From the IMG/VR virus record IMGVR_UViG_3300045131_000496, positions 1 through 60,726 of that record: a DNA stretch of 60,726 bases, one strand, 5' to 3'. Below the pieces are notes generated by a model. It saw nothing but the letters and a program-made list of their open reading frames with translations, searched no databases and was not told the DNA's origin. Shown here piece by piece: positions 15,516 to 23,125 of this stretch; the stretch's first letter is position 1, and every line of letters starts with the position of its first letter. The position numbers were made by a program, and so were the translations under genes. Source of the stretch: a virus.

Positions 15516-16046
15516 ATGATGAGTGATTATATTAAGTTTATTAAAGATATCGCTCCTACTGTGGCAGGGTTCTTAGGAACTCCTGCTATGGGTGTAGCAA
15601 CTAAAGCTTTACTAGATGCTTTTGATGGTGATGAAGAAACCGTAACTGCTATTACTAATGGTACTAAAGAGCTTAGTTCTGAGGATATTGCAAAGATTAA
15701 ACTAGCAGAGATTGACGCTAAAGCTAAAGCAGATGAACTAGGTTTAAAGTTCTATGAAGCTGAAGTAGAAGACCGTAAGTCTGCTAGAGAAATGCAAGTA
15801 GAAGCATTACACCAAGACGATAGATTTAGTAAAAGATTTATTTACTACTTTGCTACTCTATGGAGTATGTTTGCTATGCTTTATATTGCAGGTATTACTT
15901 TTATCAATATACCTGACGATAATACACGGGTAGTAGATACTGTACTAGGTTTCATTCTAGGTACTGTAATTGCTACTATTTTAGCGTTCTTTTATGGAAC
16001 TAGTGCTAGTTCTATGAAGAAGACAGAAATGATGAGTAATAAGTGA
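15516..16046 (+). CDS. Holin-like protein of the three-TM (GTA-holin-like) family, 176 aa
   Basis: The N-terminus 'IKDIAPTVAGFLGTPAMGVATKAL' forms one amphipathic or membrane helix. A charged helical stretch follows (about residues 55-110, including 'AEVEDRKSAREMQVEALHQDD'), then two TM helices (about 112-134 and 142-165), and an end 'FYGTSASSMKKTEMM'. This 'ED+xSAR' plus 'FFGSSxxSxxKTE' arrangement is characteristic of a widespread phage holin family (GTA_holin_3TM type). It lies next to a peptidoglycan-binding-like gene. With the other holin-like gene at 12139 the phage may encode a holin pair. Confidence 0.65.
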   Translation: MMSDYIKFIKDIAPTVAGFLGTPAMGVATKALLDAFDGDEETVTAITNGTKELSSEDIAKIKLAEIDAKAKADELGLKFYEAEVEDRKSAREMQVEALHQDDRFSKRFIYYFATLWSMFAMLYIAGITFINIPDDNTRVVDTVLGFILGTVIATILAFFYGTSASSMKKTEMMSNK

Positions 16047-16054
16047 GATAGATA

Positions 16055-16444
16055 ATGAGTAATGATAATTTGTACAGCTACGCTAATGCAGCTGCAGACC
16101 CTTTAGGTGCTAACTTTAACTACTACGCACCTACACATAGAAGCGATAAGAAACCTGTGAATAGTGATGTTCTAAACTTTCAAAGGTACTGGAACAGTAA
16201 TTTACCGAAAGGTGTCACGCCATTGGCTGAAGATGGTATTAGAGGCCCTAAGACAGAGTTTGCTGAAAAGCAATGGGCTAATAATGCAAGAGCTCTAGAG
16301 TACGGCAGTTCTAAACCTACAACCATTGCACAGCCTATGGCAGTTCCTGCAGCTTCAGAAAGTTTAGCAGCACAAGCTCCACGAAAAGAAGTACCTGATT
16401 GGGCTAGAGGAACTATCCTAGAATTTACAGGGCAGTATAATTAA
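16055..16444 (+). CDS. Small protein with peptidoglycan-binding-like motif, 129 aa
   Basis: Residues ~38-75 read 'NFQRYWNSNL...PLAEDGIRGPKTEFAEKQW', similar to the repeat of PG_binding_1 domains (helix, then DGxxGPxT, then helix). The rest is low-complexity Ala/Pro/Ser-rich and includes 'ESLAAQAP'. Peptidoglycan binding is therefore possible but uncertain. It is the last gene before the portal promoter. A role in lysis or as a virion protein contacting the cell wall could both fit. Confidence 0.45.
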   Translation: MSNDNLYSYANAAADPLGANFNYYAPTHRSDKKPVNSDVLNFQRYWNSNLPKGVTPLAEDGIRGPKTEFAEKQWANNARALEYGSSKPTTIAQPMAVPAASESLAAQAPRKEVPDWARGTILEFTGQYN

Positions 16445-16466
16445 TATAGTAATTATTAAAATACTT

Positions 16467-16475
16467 TGGTATACT
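16467..16475 (+). promoter_or_regulatory. Extended -10 promoter for the portal operon
   Basis: TGG-TATACT (16467-16475): a TGn extension directly before a good -10, which can work without a clear -35. It lies 30 bases ahead of the portal start, in an otherwise non-coding 60-base gap. A very similar TGG-TATAAT occurs at 29871-29879. Confidence 0.55.
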
Positions 16476-16504
16476 AATAGCACATATTATTAACGGATAA
16501 GGTT

Positions 16505-18616
16505 ATGGTAATTAATAAACAAGAAATTATAGCTAATCTTAAAGCTGATTTGAAAAAAGCAGAGATCTTGAAAAAGGACATCGATGCTAAAATCGACTCA
16601 TGGAGTAGACAAGCAAATGGATTGCCCTACGGAAATGAAGAAGCAGGTAAGAGTGCTATTGTATCTAAAGATATTAAAAAGCAGACTGAATGGCAAATCC
16701 CTTCTATTATTGACCCATTTGTATCAGCACCACAGATTGTAAGATGCCTACCTATTACTTATGAAGATACTCTTGCAGCTAGGCAGAATGAGCTAGTTTT
16801 AAACACTCAGTTCTGTAGACAGTTTGACAGATATAACTTCATGAATAAAGCAATTAGGGTTTTAGAAAATGAAGGTACTGTAGTAGTACAAACAGGTTGG
16901 GATTATGAAGATGAAGAAATTGAAGTAGATGGTCAAGGTATTGAAGTAGATGAATATGGTATGGAGCATATTGTTCCTACTAAAGTAAAAGAACTTATTG
17001 TTAAAAAGAATAAGCCTACTGCTCGTATTTGTCGTAATGTTGATATCTATATTGATCCTACATGTCAAGATAATCTAGATAATGCACAATTCGTTATTTA
17101 TAGGTATGAATCTGATTTATCATCACTAAAGAAAGATGGTAGATATACTAACCTAGATAAGATTCAAACAGGTGGTGGAGATAATGTACTATACAGAGGT
17201 GATTATATCTCACCTGATAGAACATACTTTAGCTTTGCTGATAAGGCTAGAAAGAAGCTTATGGTGTATGAATACTGGGGTAACTATGATGTGGATGGTG
17301 ACGGTATTGCAGAAGCCATTGTATGTGCTTGGGTTGGTGATACTATCATCAGACTAGAAGAGAACCCATACCCTGATAAGAAACCTCCATTCCTAGTTGT
17401 ACCATTTAATAGTATTCCGTTCCAGATGCATGGTGAGTCTAATGCTGAACTAATCGGTGATAACCAGAAGGTTAAGACGGCTATTATTCGTGGTATTATC
17501 GATAATATGGCTCAATCTAACAATGGTCAGATCGGTGTACGTAAAGGTGTACTAGATGTAGTAAACAAGAAGAAGTTCTTACAAGGACGAAGCTTTGAGT
17601 TTAACGGTACTCCTAACGATTTCTGGCAAGGTAGTTATAACAATATTCCTGCTTCAGCATTTAATATGCTAGAGCTAATGAATAATGAGATTGAGAGTTT
17701 AACTGGTGTTAAATCCTTTAGCGGTGGTATCAATGGTAATTCACTAGGTTCATCAGCTACAGGCGCAAGGGGAGCCTTAGACGCTACCTCAGTTAGACGT
17801 ATGAACATTATTCGTAACATTAGCGAGAACCTAGTTAAACCGTTACTGCGTAAATGGATGTCATATAATGCAGCATTCCTACAACCAGAAGAAGTTATCC
17901 GTATTACAAATGAAGAGTTTGTACCTATTAAACGTGATGACTTACTAGGTAATGTAGACATTGATATTACTGTAGCTTCATTAGAAGATAACTCTGCTAA
18001 ATCACAAGAGTTAAGTTTCCTATTACAGACCCTAGGTAACAGTGTACCATTTGAGATTACACAACACCTAATGGGTGATATGCTAGAGCTTATGCGTATG
18101 CCTGAACAAGCTAAACGTATTAGAGAGTTCCAACCTCCTAAAGATGATATGCAAGAACAGATGAAGCAACTAGAGCTACAACGTATGCAGTTAGAACTAG
18201 CTAAACTACAATCTGAAATTGAACGTAATAAAGCTAAATCTGCAGAAGATCAAGTAGACGTAATCTTGAAGCAAAACAAAGCAGAACTAGAAGCAGCTAA
18301 GGCTAGGTTAACTAATAGTACAGCTGACCTTAAAGACATGGACTTCCTTCGTGCAGATGAAGGTATTGACCATCAGCAGAAGATGGCAGAGTTTAATGCT
18401 AAACAACAGGCTACACTAGACAGTAAAGCACTAGATGCTTACCACAGAAGTTTAGATAATGATAGAAAACATCAGTCTGATCTAGATAAATTAATGGTAC
18501 AGCTTGCACATCAGAACAAGCATAAAGAAGTAGACCACTTATCTAAACTAGATATGGCAGCCTTTGAAGCTATGCAACGTGACAAAGATAGGAAGCATAA
18601 AAATGGGTCTAATTGA
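16505..18616 (+). CDS. Portal protein (N4 gp59-like), 703 aa
   Basis: Forms the dodecameric ring at the capsid vertex through which DNA is packaged and ejected. Pattern support: an early 'GNEEAGKSAIVSKDIKKQTEWQIPSIID' (core G+SxxVxxDxxxxxEWxxPxIxxxF), the 'YRYESDLSSLKK' region, the 'LGSSATGARGALD' loop and the following long helical clip and crown; together these match podovirus portals of the P22/N4 type. Length (703) is near N4 gp59 (about 760, from memory). The C-terminal ~160 residues are a highly charged coiled coil (crown or barrel). It precedes the scaffold and capsid genes, the normal order. The next gene overlaps its end by 14 bases. Confidence 0.85.
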   Translation: MVINKQEIIANLKADLKKAEILKKDIDAKIDSWSRQANGLPYGNEEAGKSAIVSKDIKKQTEWQIPSIIDPFVSAPQIVRCLPITYEDTLAARQNELVLNTQFCRQFDRYNFMNKAIRVLENEGTVVVQTGWDYEDEEIEVDGQGIEVDEYGMEHIVPTKVKELIVKKNKPTARICRNVDIYIDPTCQDNLDNAQFVIYRYESDLSSLKKDGRYTNLDKIQTGGGDNVLYRGDYISPDRTYFSFADKARKKLMVYEYWGNYDVDGDGIAEAIVCAWVGDTIIRLEENPYPDKKPPFLVVPFNSIPFQMHGESNAELIGDNQKVKTAIIRGIIDNMAQSNNGQIGVRKGVLDVVNKKKFLQGRSFEFNGTPNDFWQGSYNNIPASAFNMLELMNNEIESLTGVKSFSGGINGNSLGSSATGARGALDATSVRRMNIIRNISENLVKPLLRKWMSYNAAFLQPEEVIRITNEEFVPIKRDDLLGNVDIDITVASLEDNSAKSQELSFLLQTLGNSVPFEITQHLMGDMLELMRMPEQAKRIREFQPPKDDMQEQMKQLELQRMQLELAKLQSEIERNKAKSAEDQVDVILKQNKAELEAAKARLTNSTADLKDMDFLRADEGIDHQQKMAEFNAKQQATLDSKALDAYHRSLDNDRKHQSDLDKLMVQLAHQNKHKEVDHLSKLDMAAFEAMQRDKDRKHKNGSN

Positions 18617-18842
18617 TAACCTAGTTAACAAACAGAAAGAACAACAAGCTGTACAGCAAGTTAAACTAGCTGAGAACTTAATTAATTCAGCTAGACAACA
18701 GCAACAACAAATTCAACGTCCTGTATACCCAGTACAGGATAGCCTCGCATATGCAGTAAATAGAGACTACAATCAACCTTATTTAACTGGTCCTCTAGTT
18801 ACTGCACCTAATCAACAACAAACAGGATATTACTATGGATGA
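18603..18842 (+). CDS. Q-rich small protein, 79 aa
   Basis: Start chosen at ATG 18603, eight bases after AGGAAG, within the end of the portal gene (14-base overlap); the longer frame to 18564 has no better ribosome binding site. The protein is a Gln-rich helix (QKEQQAVQQVKLAEN, SARQQQQQIQRP) with a Tyr/Pro-rich tail. No family recognised. Small Q-rich genes between portal and capsid occur in related phages and may be head-assembly accessories; this is inferred from position. Confidence 0.5.
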   Translation: MGLIDNLVNKQKEQQAVQQVKLAENLINSARQQQQQIQRPVYPVQDSLAYAVNRDYNQPYLTGPLVTAPNQQQTGYYYG

Positions 18843-19137
18843 GTCTTTAGCAGGAATGGCACAATCAGGTGGTCAACAACAAGGACAAATGCCTACTGTA
18901 CAGCAGGTTGTACAAGCACTAATGCAAGGAGCTACCCCTGAACAGTTAATGCAAGCAGGTGTACCTAAAGAGCTTATTGAACAGGCTATTGCTTTGTTAC
19001 AACAAGCTATGGCAGAACAACAAGCAAGCGGTCAACCACCACAACAAGGTGGAGCACCAGTACAACCTAGTCAACCAATGTCTCCACGTCCAGCAGGTAA
19101 TCCAGCTAGGGGCGAGAGTCTAGCAGCTATGGGGTGA
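18835..19137 (+). CDS. Q/P-rich small protein, 100 aa
   Basis: Begins 'MDESLAGMAQ' and ends 'RGESLAAMG', so the short motif ESLAxM stands at both ends. The middle has a helical 'VVQALMQGATPEQLMQAGVPKELIEQAIALLQQAM' segment (a UBA-like helix-turn-helix pattern, GVPxELIxxAI) and then a disordered Q/P/G-rich stretch. It overlaps the previous gene by 8 bases. Its N-terminus resembles that of the next short gene. Function unknown; a capsid-assembly or portal-associated peptide is possible. Confidence 0.5.
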   Translation: MDESLAGMAQSGGQQQGQMPTVQQVVQALMQGATPEQLMQAGVPKELIEQAIALLQQAMAEQQASGQPPQQGGAPVQPSQPMSPRPAGNPARGESLAAMG

Positions 19138-19141
19138 TAAC

Positions 19142-19294
19142 ATGGATGAAAGTCTAGCTAATATGTCACCAACTACTAACACTTACGAAGGTAGTAAAGA
19201 CCAACAGAATACAAAGCACTTTTACGACAAGAGTACTATTAAGAATAGCCCTAAAGTAAAAAGTAAACCACGTAAAGTAACAAAGGATAAGTGA
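19142..19294 (+). CDS. Short basic protein, 50 aa
   Basis: ATG at 19142 comes four bases after the previous stop and after a GGGGTGA-type site. The peptide starts 'MDESLANMSP', nearly the same as the preceding protein, then becomes polar and ends in a lysine-rich tail (SPKVKSKPRKVTKDK). The shared N-terminal motif suggests that this is a real gene using the same docking sequence. No domain recognised. The last codons run into the promoter region of the next gene. Confidence 0.45.
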   Translation: MDESLANMSPTTNTYEGSKDQQNTKHFYDKSTIKNSPKVKSKPRKVTKDK

Positions 19295-19317
19295 AGTGTG
19301 TAAGAAAAAAGTTAAAA

Positions 19318-19331
19318 AGTAAGTACTTACT
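19318..19331. repeat. 14-base perfect palindrome
   Basis: AGTAAGTACTTACT is a perfect 14-base palindrome, preceded by an A-rich run and located about 15 bases upstream of the -35 of the promoter at 19344. It has the size of a dimeric protein binding site, but I know of no matching operator. Confidence 0.4.
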
Positions 19332-19343
19332 GCTATTTAAGTA

Positions 19344-19372
19344 TTGTGTTTATATTACTAAATACTTATAAT
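19344..19372 (+). promoter_or_regulatory. Sigma70-like promoter for the scaffold/capsid genes
   Basis: TTGTGT (19344-19349), a 17-base spacer and a perfect TATAAT (19367-19372) lie in the 148-base gap before the gene at 19443. This would drive the small 93-aa gene, scaffold-like gene and major capsid gene, whose transcript ends at the hairpin at 22174. Confidence 0.6.
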
Positions 19373-19442
19373 AATGTTATAGACTATTACAATTAAGTCT
19401 TTAAACAACTTGTATTATTAATTAAATTAGAGGAATCATAAA

Positions 19443-19724
19443 ATGATTAACCCAGTAGATCGTGCAAATCCAGAATATGCAACTAAGGTATTAGAAGCTT
19501 TTGAGCGTTTACAAAATAACGAAGATTACAAATTGGTAATTGTTAATGGATACTGTAAAGATGAAGCATTACGTTTAGCTTCTTTGCTGTCTAACGATTA
19601 CTTAATCAGTCAAGGTAAACGTCAACTAGTTATGGAAGGTTTAACTTCTATTAGTTACTTTGATCAATACTTACGTGATATTGAAGGCTTACGTCCTGCT
19701 CCTGATGACGATTCAGAAGAATAA
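19443..19724 (+). CDS. Small acidic protein, 93 aa, unknown
   Basis: Start after AGAGGA. A compact helical protein ('YATKVLEAFERLQNNEDYKLVIVNGY') with a very acidic C-terminus (DDDSEE) and codon choices typical of well-expressed genes. It lies directly ahead of the scaffold-like gene with an AAGGAG site overlapping its end. Position suggests a head-assembly factor, but I do not recognise the family. No membrane or signal sequence. Confidence 0.55.
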   Translation: MINPVDRANPEYATKVLEAFERLQNNEDYKLVIVNGYCKDEALRLASLLSNDYLISQGKRQLVMEGLTSISYFDQYLRDIEGLRPAPDDDSEE

Positions 19725-19734
19725 GGAGACGTAA

Positions 19735-20865
19735 ATGGAAGACCTATACTCGCTCTCAGACGAAGAGTTAGAAAAAGCTTTTAGAGAAGTACGAGCTACT
19801 GAGGATGTTCAGTCAGCTACTTTAGATAATAGTACAGAACAATCAACCACTCAGCATGAAGTTGATGATGTACAAGAACATACCTCCAGCTATGATGCTG
19901 GGGGTGCTGATGTAGGACAACTTGAAGGTAATCAAGATCCTAATCAGGATGAAGGTGAAGCAGACAATAGCGACCAAGCTACTAGGCAGTCAGCACAAGA
20001 TATGCAACAACCTCAAACGATGCAAACTAGACGGGTTAAAGCATTAGGACAAGAGTTCGAGTTTAGTGAACAGGAAATGATTGAGAAGTTCCCACAGGCG
20101 TTCTCTCAAGCCATGGACTACACTAAGAAGATGCAAGCAATCAAACCTTACCGTAAGATTGTAGATGCTATTCAACAAGAAGGATTGTCACAAGATGACG
20201 TTAACCTAGCTATTGATGCGTTGAAGGGTAACAAAGATGCTATGGCAGTATTAATGAAGCGTAATAATCTAGATGCTTTAGATATTGATACTGAGAAAGC
20301 TGAAAGTTACAGACCTTCTGATTACGGTCGGCATGAGTCTGTTATTGCTATTACAGATGTAGTAAATGAAATTAAAGATGACCCTGAATACCCTAGAACT
20401 TTTAAGGTATTAAACGATCAATGGGATTCAAATTCTTGGGATGCAATTTCTAAGAACCCTAAAATGATTAAGGGTTTACATACAGACATTAAGTCTGGTT
20501 TGTTTGATGTACTAGCTCCAGTTGCTGAAAAGATGAAAGTCTATGACGAATGGAATGGTGTATCTAAAAAATCTGATTTACAGTACTACTGGGCAGCAGC
20601 AGATCAATACCGAGAATACCAGTATATGCAGTCTCAACAAGCACAACAGCATGCTTCGGTTCAGTCTCAACAACAGCAGGTACAACAGGTTAAACAACAA
20701 TCTGCTAATAGACAAGCCGCACAACAGCAAGCAAGTGTACGTAAAGCTGCAGCTCCTACATCCGCTAGTATCAACGGAAATGGGAAAAAAGGTCCTGTAA
20801 ACTACTTAGAGATGTCTGATGATGAGTTTGAACAAATTTATCGTGAGCAAATGAGTAGGGCGTAG
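19735..20865 (+). CDS. Scaffolding-like protein, 376 aa
   Basis: Immediately precedes the capsid gene. The first ~95 residues are very acidic, Gln/Asp-rich and disordered. A folded helical stretch follows (about 100-300, with 'LGQEFEFSEQEMIEKFPQAF'), and then a Q-rich, basic tail ending in 'DDEFEQIYREQM'. This acidic start, helical middle and interacting C-terminus is the usual make-up of phage scaffolding proteins that guide capsid assembly and are then removed. No protease motif is visible. Position and composition support the call; sequence similarity alone would not. Confidence 0.6.
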   Translation: MEDLYSLSDEELEKAFREVRATEDVQSATLDNSTEQSTTQHEVDDVQEHTSSYDAGGADVGQLEGNQDPNQDEGEADNSDQATRQSAQDMQQPQTMQTRRVKALGQEFEFSEQEMIEKFPQAFSQAMDYTKKMQAIKPYRKIVDAIQQEGLSQDDVNLAIDALKGNKDAMAVLMKRNNLDALDIDTEKAESYRPSDYGRHESVIAITDVVNEIKDDPEYPRTFKVLNDQWDSNSWDAISKNPKMIKGLHTDIKSGLFDVLAPVAEKMKVYDEWNGVSKKSDLQYYWAAADQYREYQYMQSQQAQQHASVQSQQQQVQQVKQQSANRQAAQQQASVRKAAAPTSASINGNGKKGPVNYLEMSDDEFEQIYREQMSRA

Positions 20866-20900
20866 GGTGTTAAGTTTATTTAATTTTTAAAGGTAAAGAT

Positions 20901-22154
20901 ATGTCTACTCTAAATTTAGGTCCTGCTAATAACTTCTACGGTGACGGTATTAACTCGTCAGCTGGTGAAAATACGGTACGTCATTATTATGATCGTGTAG
21001 GTATTCGTGCAGCTACTGCAAAAAACGTATATGGTCAGTTTGCTTCTCGTAAAGAGATGCCTAAGAACTCAGGTAAAGAATTTAAAATTTCTAAATTCTT
21101 GAATGGCTATGACCGTAAATTGTCTGATGCTGATTTTGCTAAGTACGGCTATATGACTGGTCGTAGTTTAGCTGACTACCAAGCTACTCTAGCTTCTGCA
21201 GTTGCTTTGACTGAAGGTGCTGGTGCAGTTAATAAGCGTAAACTAGAGAAAATCACTGTATCTACTAAACTAGCTCGCTATGGCGAGATGTTAGAATATA
21301 CTGATGAAGTTGATATGTTCTCAGAAGACGTTATGCAAACTCGTTACCATGAGTTCATGGGTAACTTAGCTAACGAACGTAATGAATCATTGATTCAAAT
21401 GGACATGTTGGCTACTCCTACAGTAATGTTTACTGGTGGTGCTACTGCTCGTACACAAATCGGTCAAGATGCTGGTGCTACTGGTACATTCGATTCTAAG
21501 TACAAAGTAAGCTGGGATTTGATTCGTCAAGCTACTCGTCGTCTTGTAGCTAACCGTGCTAAGAAAAACACTGAAATCGTAACTGGTACAGTTAAGATTG
21601 ATACCCGTACTATTGCTCCTGCATACTACGCTATCATCGGTGCTGATGTTAAAGCTGACTTAGAAAACGTAGTACGTGGTACTGTAGCAGCTAACGGTAA
21701 AACGGATAACGTATGGATTCCTTCACATCAATATGCTTCTGGTACTACCTTAGCAGAAGGTGAAGTAGGTTTAATTCATGAAGTACGTTTCATCGAAGCT
21801 GAGTCTGCATTCGCTTACCGTGGTAACGGTGCTGCTGTTCCAGCTGGTTATACTGGTACATTGTCTTACACTACTTTTGCTAACAATGCTGACGCTGTTG
21901 TTGCTCGTGGTGCAGGTGCTACGGCTGGTTCATACTTTGACGTATTCCCAATCCTATTCCCTACTCAAGACGCATTTGCTACTGTAGGTTTGAAAGGTGT
22001 TGGTAAGATCACGTTCAACTCTAAGCCACCTAGTGATGTAAGTATCATTAACCCTTATGGTACACAAGGCTTCTTCAGCTACAACTTCTTCTATGCTGGC
22101 ATCATTTTGGAGCCAGAGCGTTTGTTGAAACTAGAAGTAGGTGCTAGTCGATAA
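20901..22154 (+). CDS. Major capsid protein, N4 gp56 family, 417 aa
   Basis: Forms the icosahedral shell (HK97 fold expected). The pattern 'TVRHYYDRVGIRAATAKNVYGQFA', then 'MPKNSGKEFKISKF', 'ATVSTKLARYGEMLEYTDE'-like elements (here VSTKLARYGEMLEYTDEVD) and the long spine helix region match the N4-gp56 family of major capsid proteins. Length 417 is close to N4 gp56 (about 400, from memory). Codons are strongly biased to GCT, CGT, GGT and AAC with few CTA leucines, as expected for the most abundant virion protein. An intrinsic terminator stands directly downstream. Confidence 0.88.
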   Translation: MSTLNLGPANNFYGDGINSSAGENTVRHYYDRVGIRAATAKNVYGQFASRKEMPKNSGKEFKISKFLNGYDRKLSDADFAKYGYMTGRSLADYQATLASAVALTEGAGAVNKRKLEKITVSTKLARYGEMLEYTDEVDMFSEDVMQTRYHEFMGNLANERNESLIQMDMLATPTVMFTGGATARTQIGQDAGATGTFDSKYKVSWDLIRQATRRLVANRAKKNTEIVTGTVKIDTRTIAPAYYAIIGADVKADLENVVRGTVAANGKTDNVWIPSHQYASGTTLAEGEVGLIHEVRFIEAESAFAYRGNGAAVPAGYTGTLSYTTFANNADAVVARGAGATAGSYFDVFPILFPTQDAFATVGLKGVGKITFNSKPPSDVSIINPYGTQGFFSYNFFYAGIILEPERLLKLEVGASR

Positions 22155-22173
22155 CTAGTTCCTTATACTGTAG

Positions 22174-22205
22174 ATACCCTTTGATTATTCAGAGGGTATT
22201 TACTT
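22174..22205 (+). terminator. Intrinsic terminator after the capsid gene
   Basis: ATACCCTTTGA (22174-22184) pairs with TCAGAGGGTAT (22189-22199), 11 pairs with one G.U, around the loop TTAT; TTACTT follows. The T-tract is short, so termination may be partial. Confidence 0.65.
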
Positions 22206-22271
22206 ATAAGGTAGTTCCAAGTATTATATATGTATTAACAACCAAATAAGCAACCCAAGAGGACTTACGTA

Positions 22272-22754
22272 ATGAGTAAATTAGACGAATTAAAAGCTGA
22301 AGCTACTGAACTAGGTATTACATTCAGTGGTAACATTGGCGAAGAAGCACTACAGAAAAAGATCAACGATCATATGGATGCTCGTGGAGAAGCTGCAGCA
22401 CAAGTAGTAATGCAGTCAGTAGAGGTAGTACCTTCTACAGATAAAGATAAGCTAGAATTAGAGTGGCGTAAAATCGTTAAGAAACGAGAAGAAGAAGCCA
22501 ACAAAGAAGTAATGGTAGTAATCGTAGATAATGATCCACGAGAAAACCATTTAACAACCTCAGTTACCGTAACTTCAGGTAATGCAGAATTTACACTAGG
22601 TACATGGGTGTATCCTTTAAATAGTCCTACTATGATCAAACAAGGTCATCTAGATGTACTTAAAGATGTTACTATTCCTATGCATGTACTAGATAACGCA
22701 TCAGGGCAAGCACATGCCGTTATGCGTAAACGTTATTCAATCTCTAATCAATAA
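22272..22754 (+). CDS. Structural protein with HeH/LEM-like N-terminus, 160 aa
   Basis: Residues 1-33, 'KLDELKAEATELGITFSGNIGEEALQKKI' (core LxELxxEAxxLGIxFxGNxGExxLxxxI), match the short helix-extended-loop-helix (HeH/LEM/SAP-like) domain common in small phage head proteins. The rest is a beta-rich domain with a conserved-looking 'NDPRENHLTTSVTVTSGNAEFTLGTWVYPLNSP'. Position right after the capsid gene suggests a head decoration or head-completion protein. Which of these cannot be decided from sequence. Confidence 0.6.
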   Translation: MSKLDELKAEATELGITFSGNIGEEALQKKINDHMDARGEAAAQVVMQSVEVVPSTDKDKLELEWRKIVKKREEEANKEVMVVIVDNDPRENHLTTSVTVTSGNAEFTLGTWVYPLNSPTMIKQGHLDVLKDVTIPMHVLDNASGQAHAVMRKRYSISNQ

Positions 22755-22762
22755 GAAATGTT

Positions 22763-23125
22763 ATGGCTGCGGTACGAAGACTATATATAACTAGAGATGC
22801 TACTAATGAGTACATTTTTACTGTTAAAAAGTCTGGTAGTTCTGCAGCTATTACTATTAATTCTTCTGATGTTTTTAGAGCTAAGCTTGTAAACATATCT
22901 TCACTAGATATTATAGCCTTAGAAAAAGAACTTACCGTAGTATCTGCTGCAGAAGGGGTAGTTAAATTAACTATTACTCCTGGTGAAGCTAATACCTTAA
23001 CCTATGAACTAGGTGCTAAAGAAGATTATTACTACCCTAAAGCTGTTTACAGGCTTATCATGGTGTATGATACTGTAGATAATGGTCCGATGGTTGTTAA
23101 TGTAGGAAAAGTATATGTCAAATGA
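22763..23125 (+). CDS. Small beta-rich protein ahead of the S74 fibre, 120 aa
   Basis: An all-beta pattern ('RDATNEYIFTVKKSGSSAAITINSSDVFRAKLV', then strand pairs to 'MVVNVGKVYVK') resembling the N-terminal domain of fibre-attachment proteins. Its end overlaps the start of the large fibre gene by 11 bases, so the two are translated together. The gene at 4228 is similar in size and style. A connector between the fibre and the particle is a reasonable inference. Confidence 0.5.
   Translation: MAAVRRLYITRDATNEYIFTVKKSGSSAAITINSSDVFRAKLVNISSLDIIALEKELTVVSAAEGVVKLTITPGEANTLTYELGAKEDYYYPKAVYRLIMVYDTVDNGPMVVNVGKVYVK

Noticed and set aside
20543-20800. + strand frame inside the scaffold-like gene
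   Set aside because: Out-of-frame reading of the Q-rich region; no ribosome binding site.
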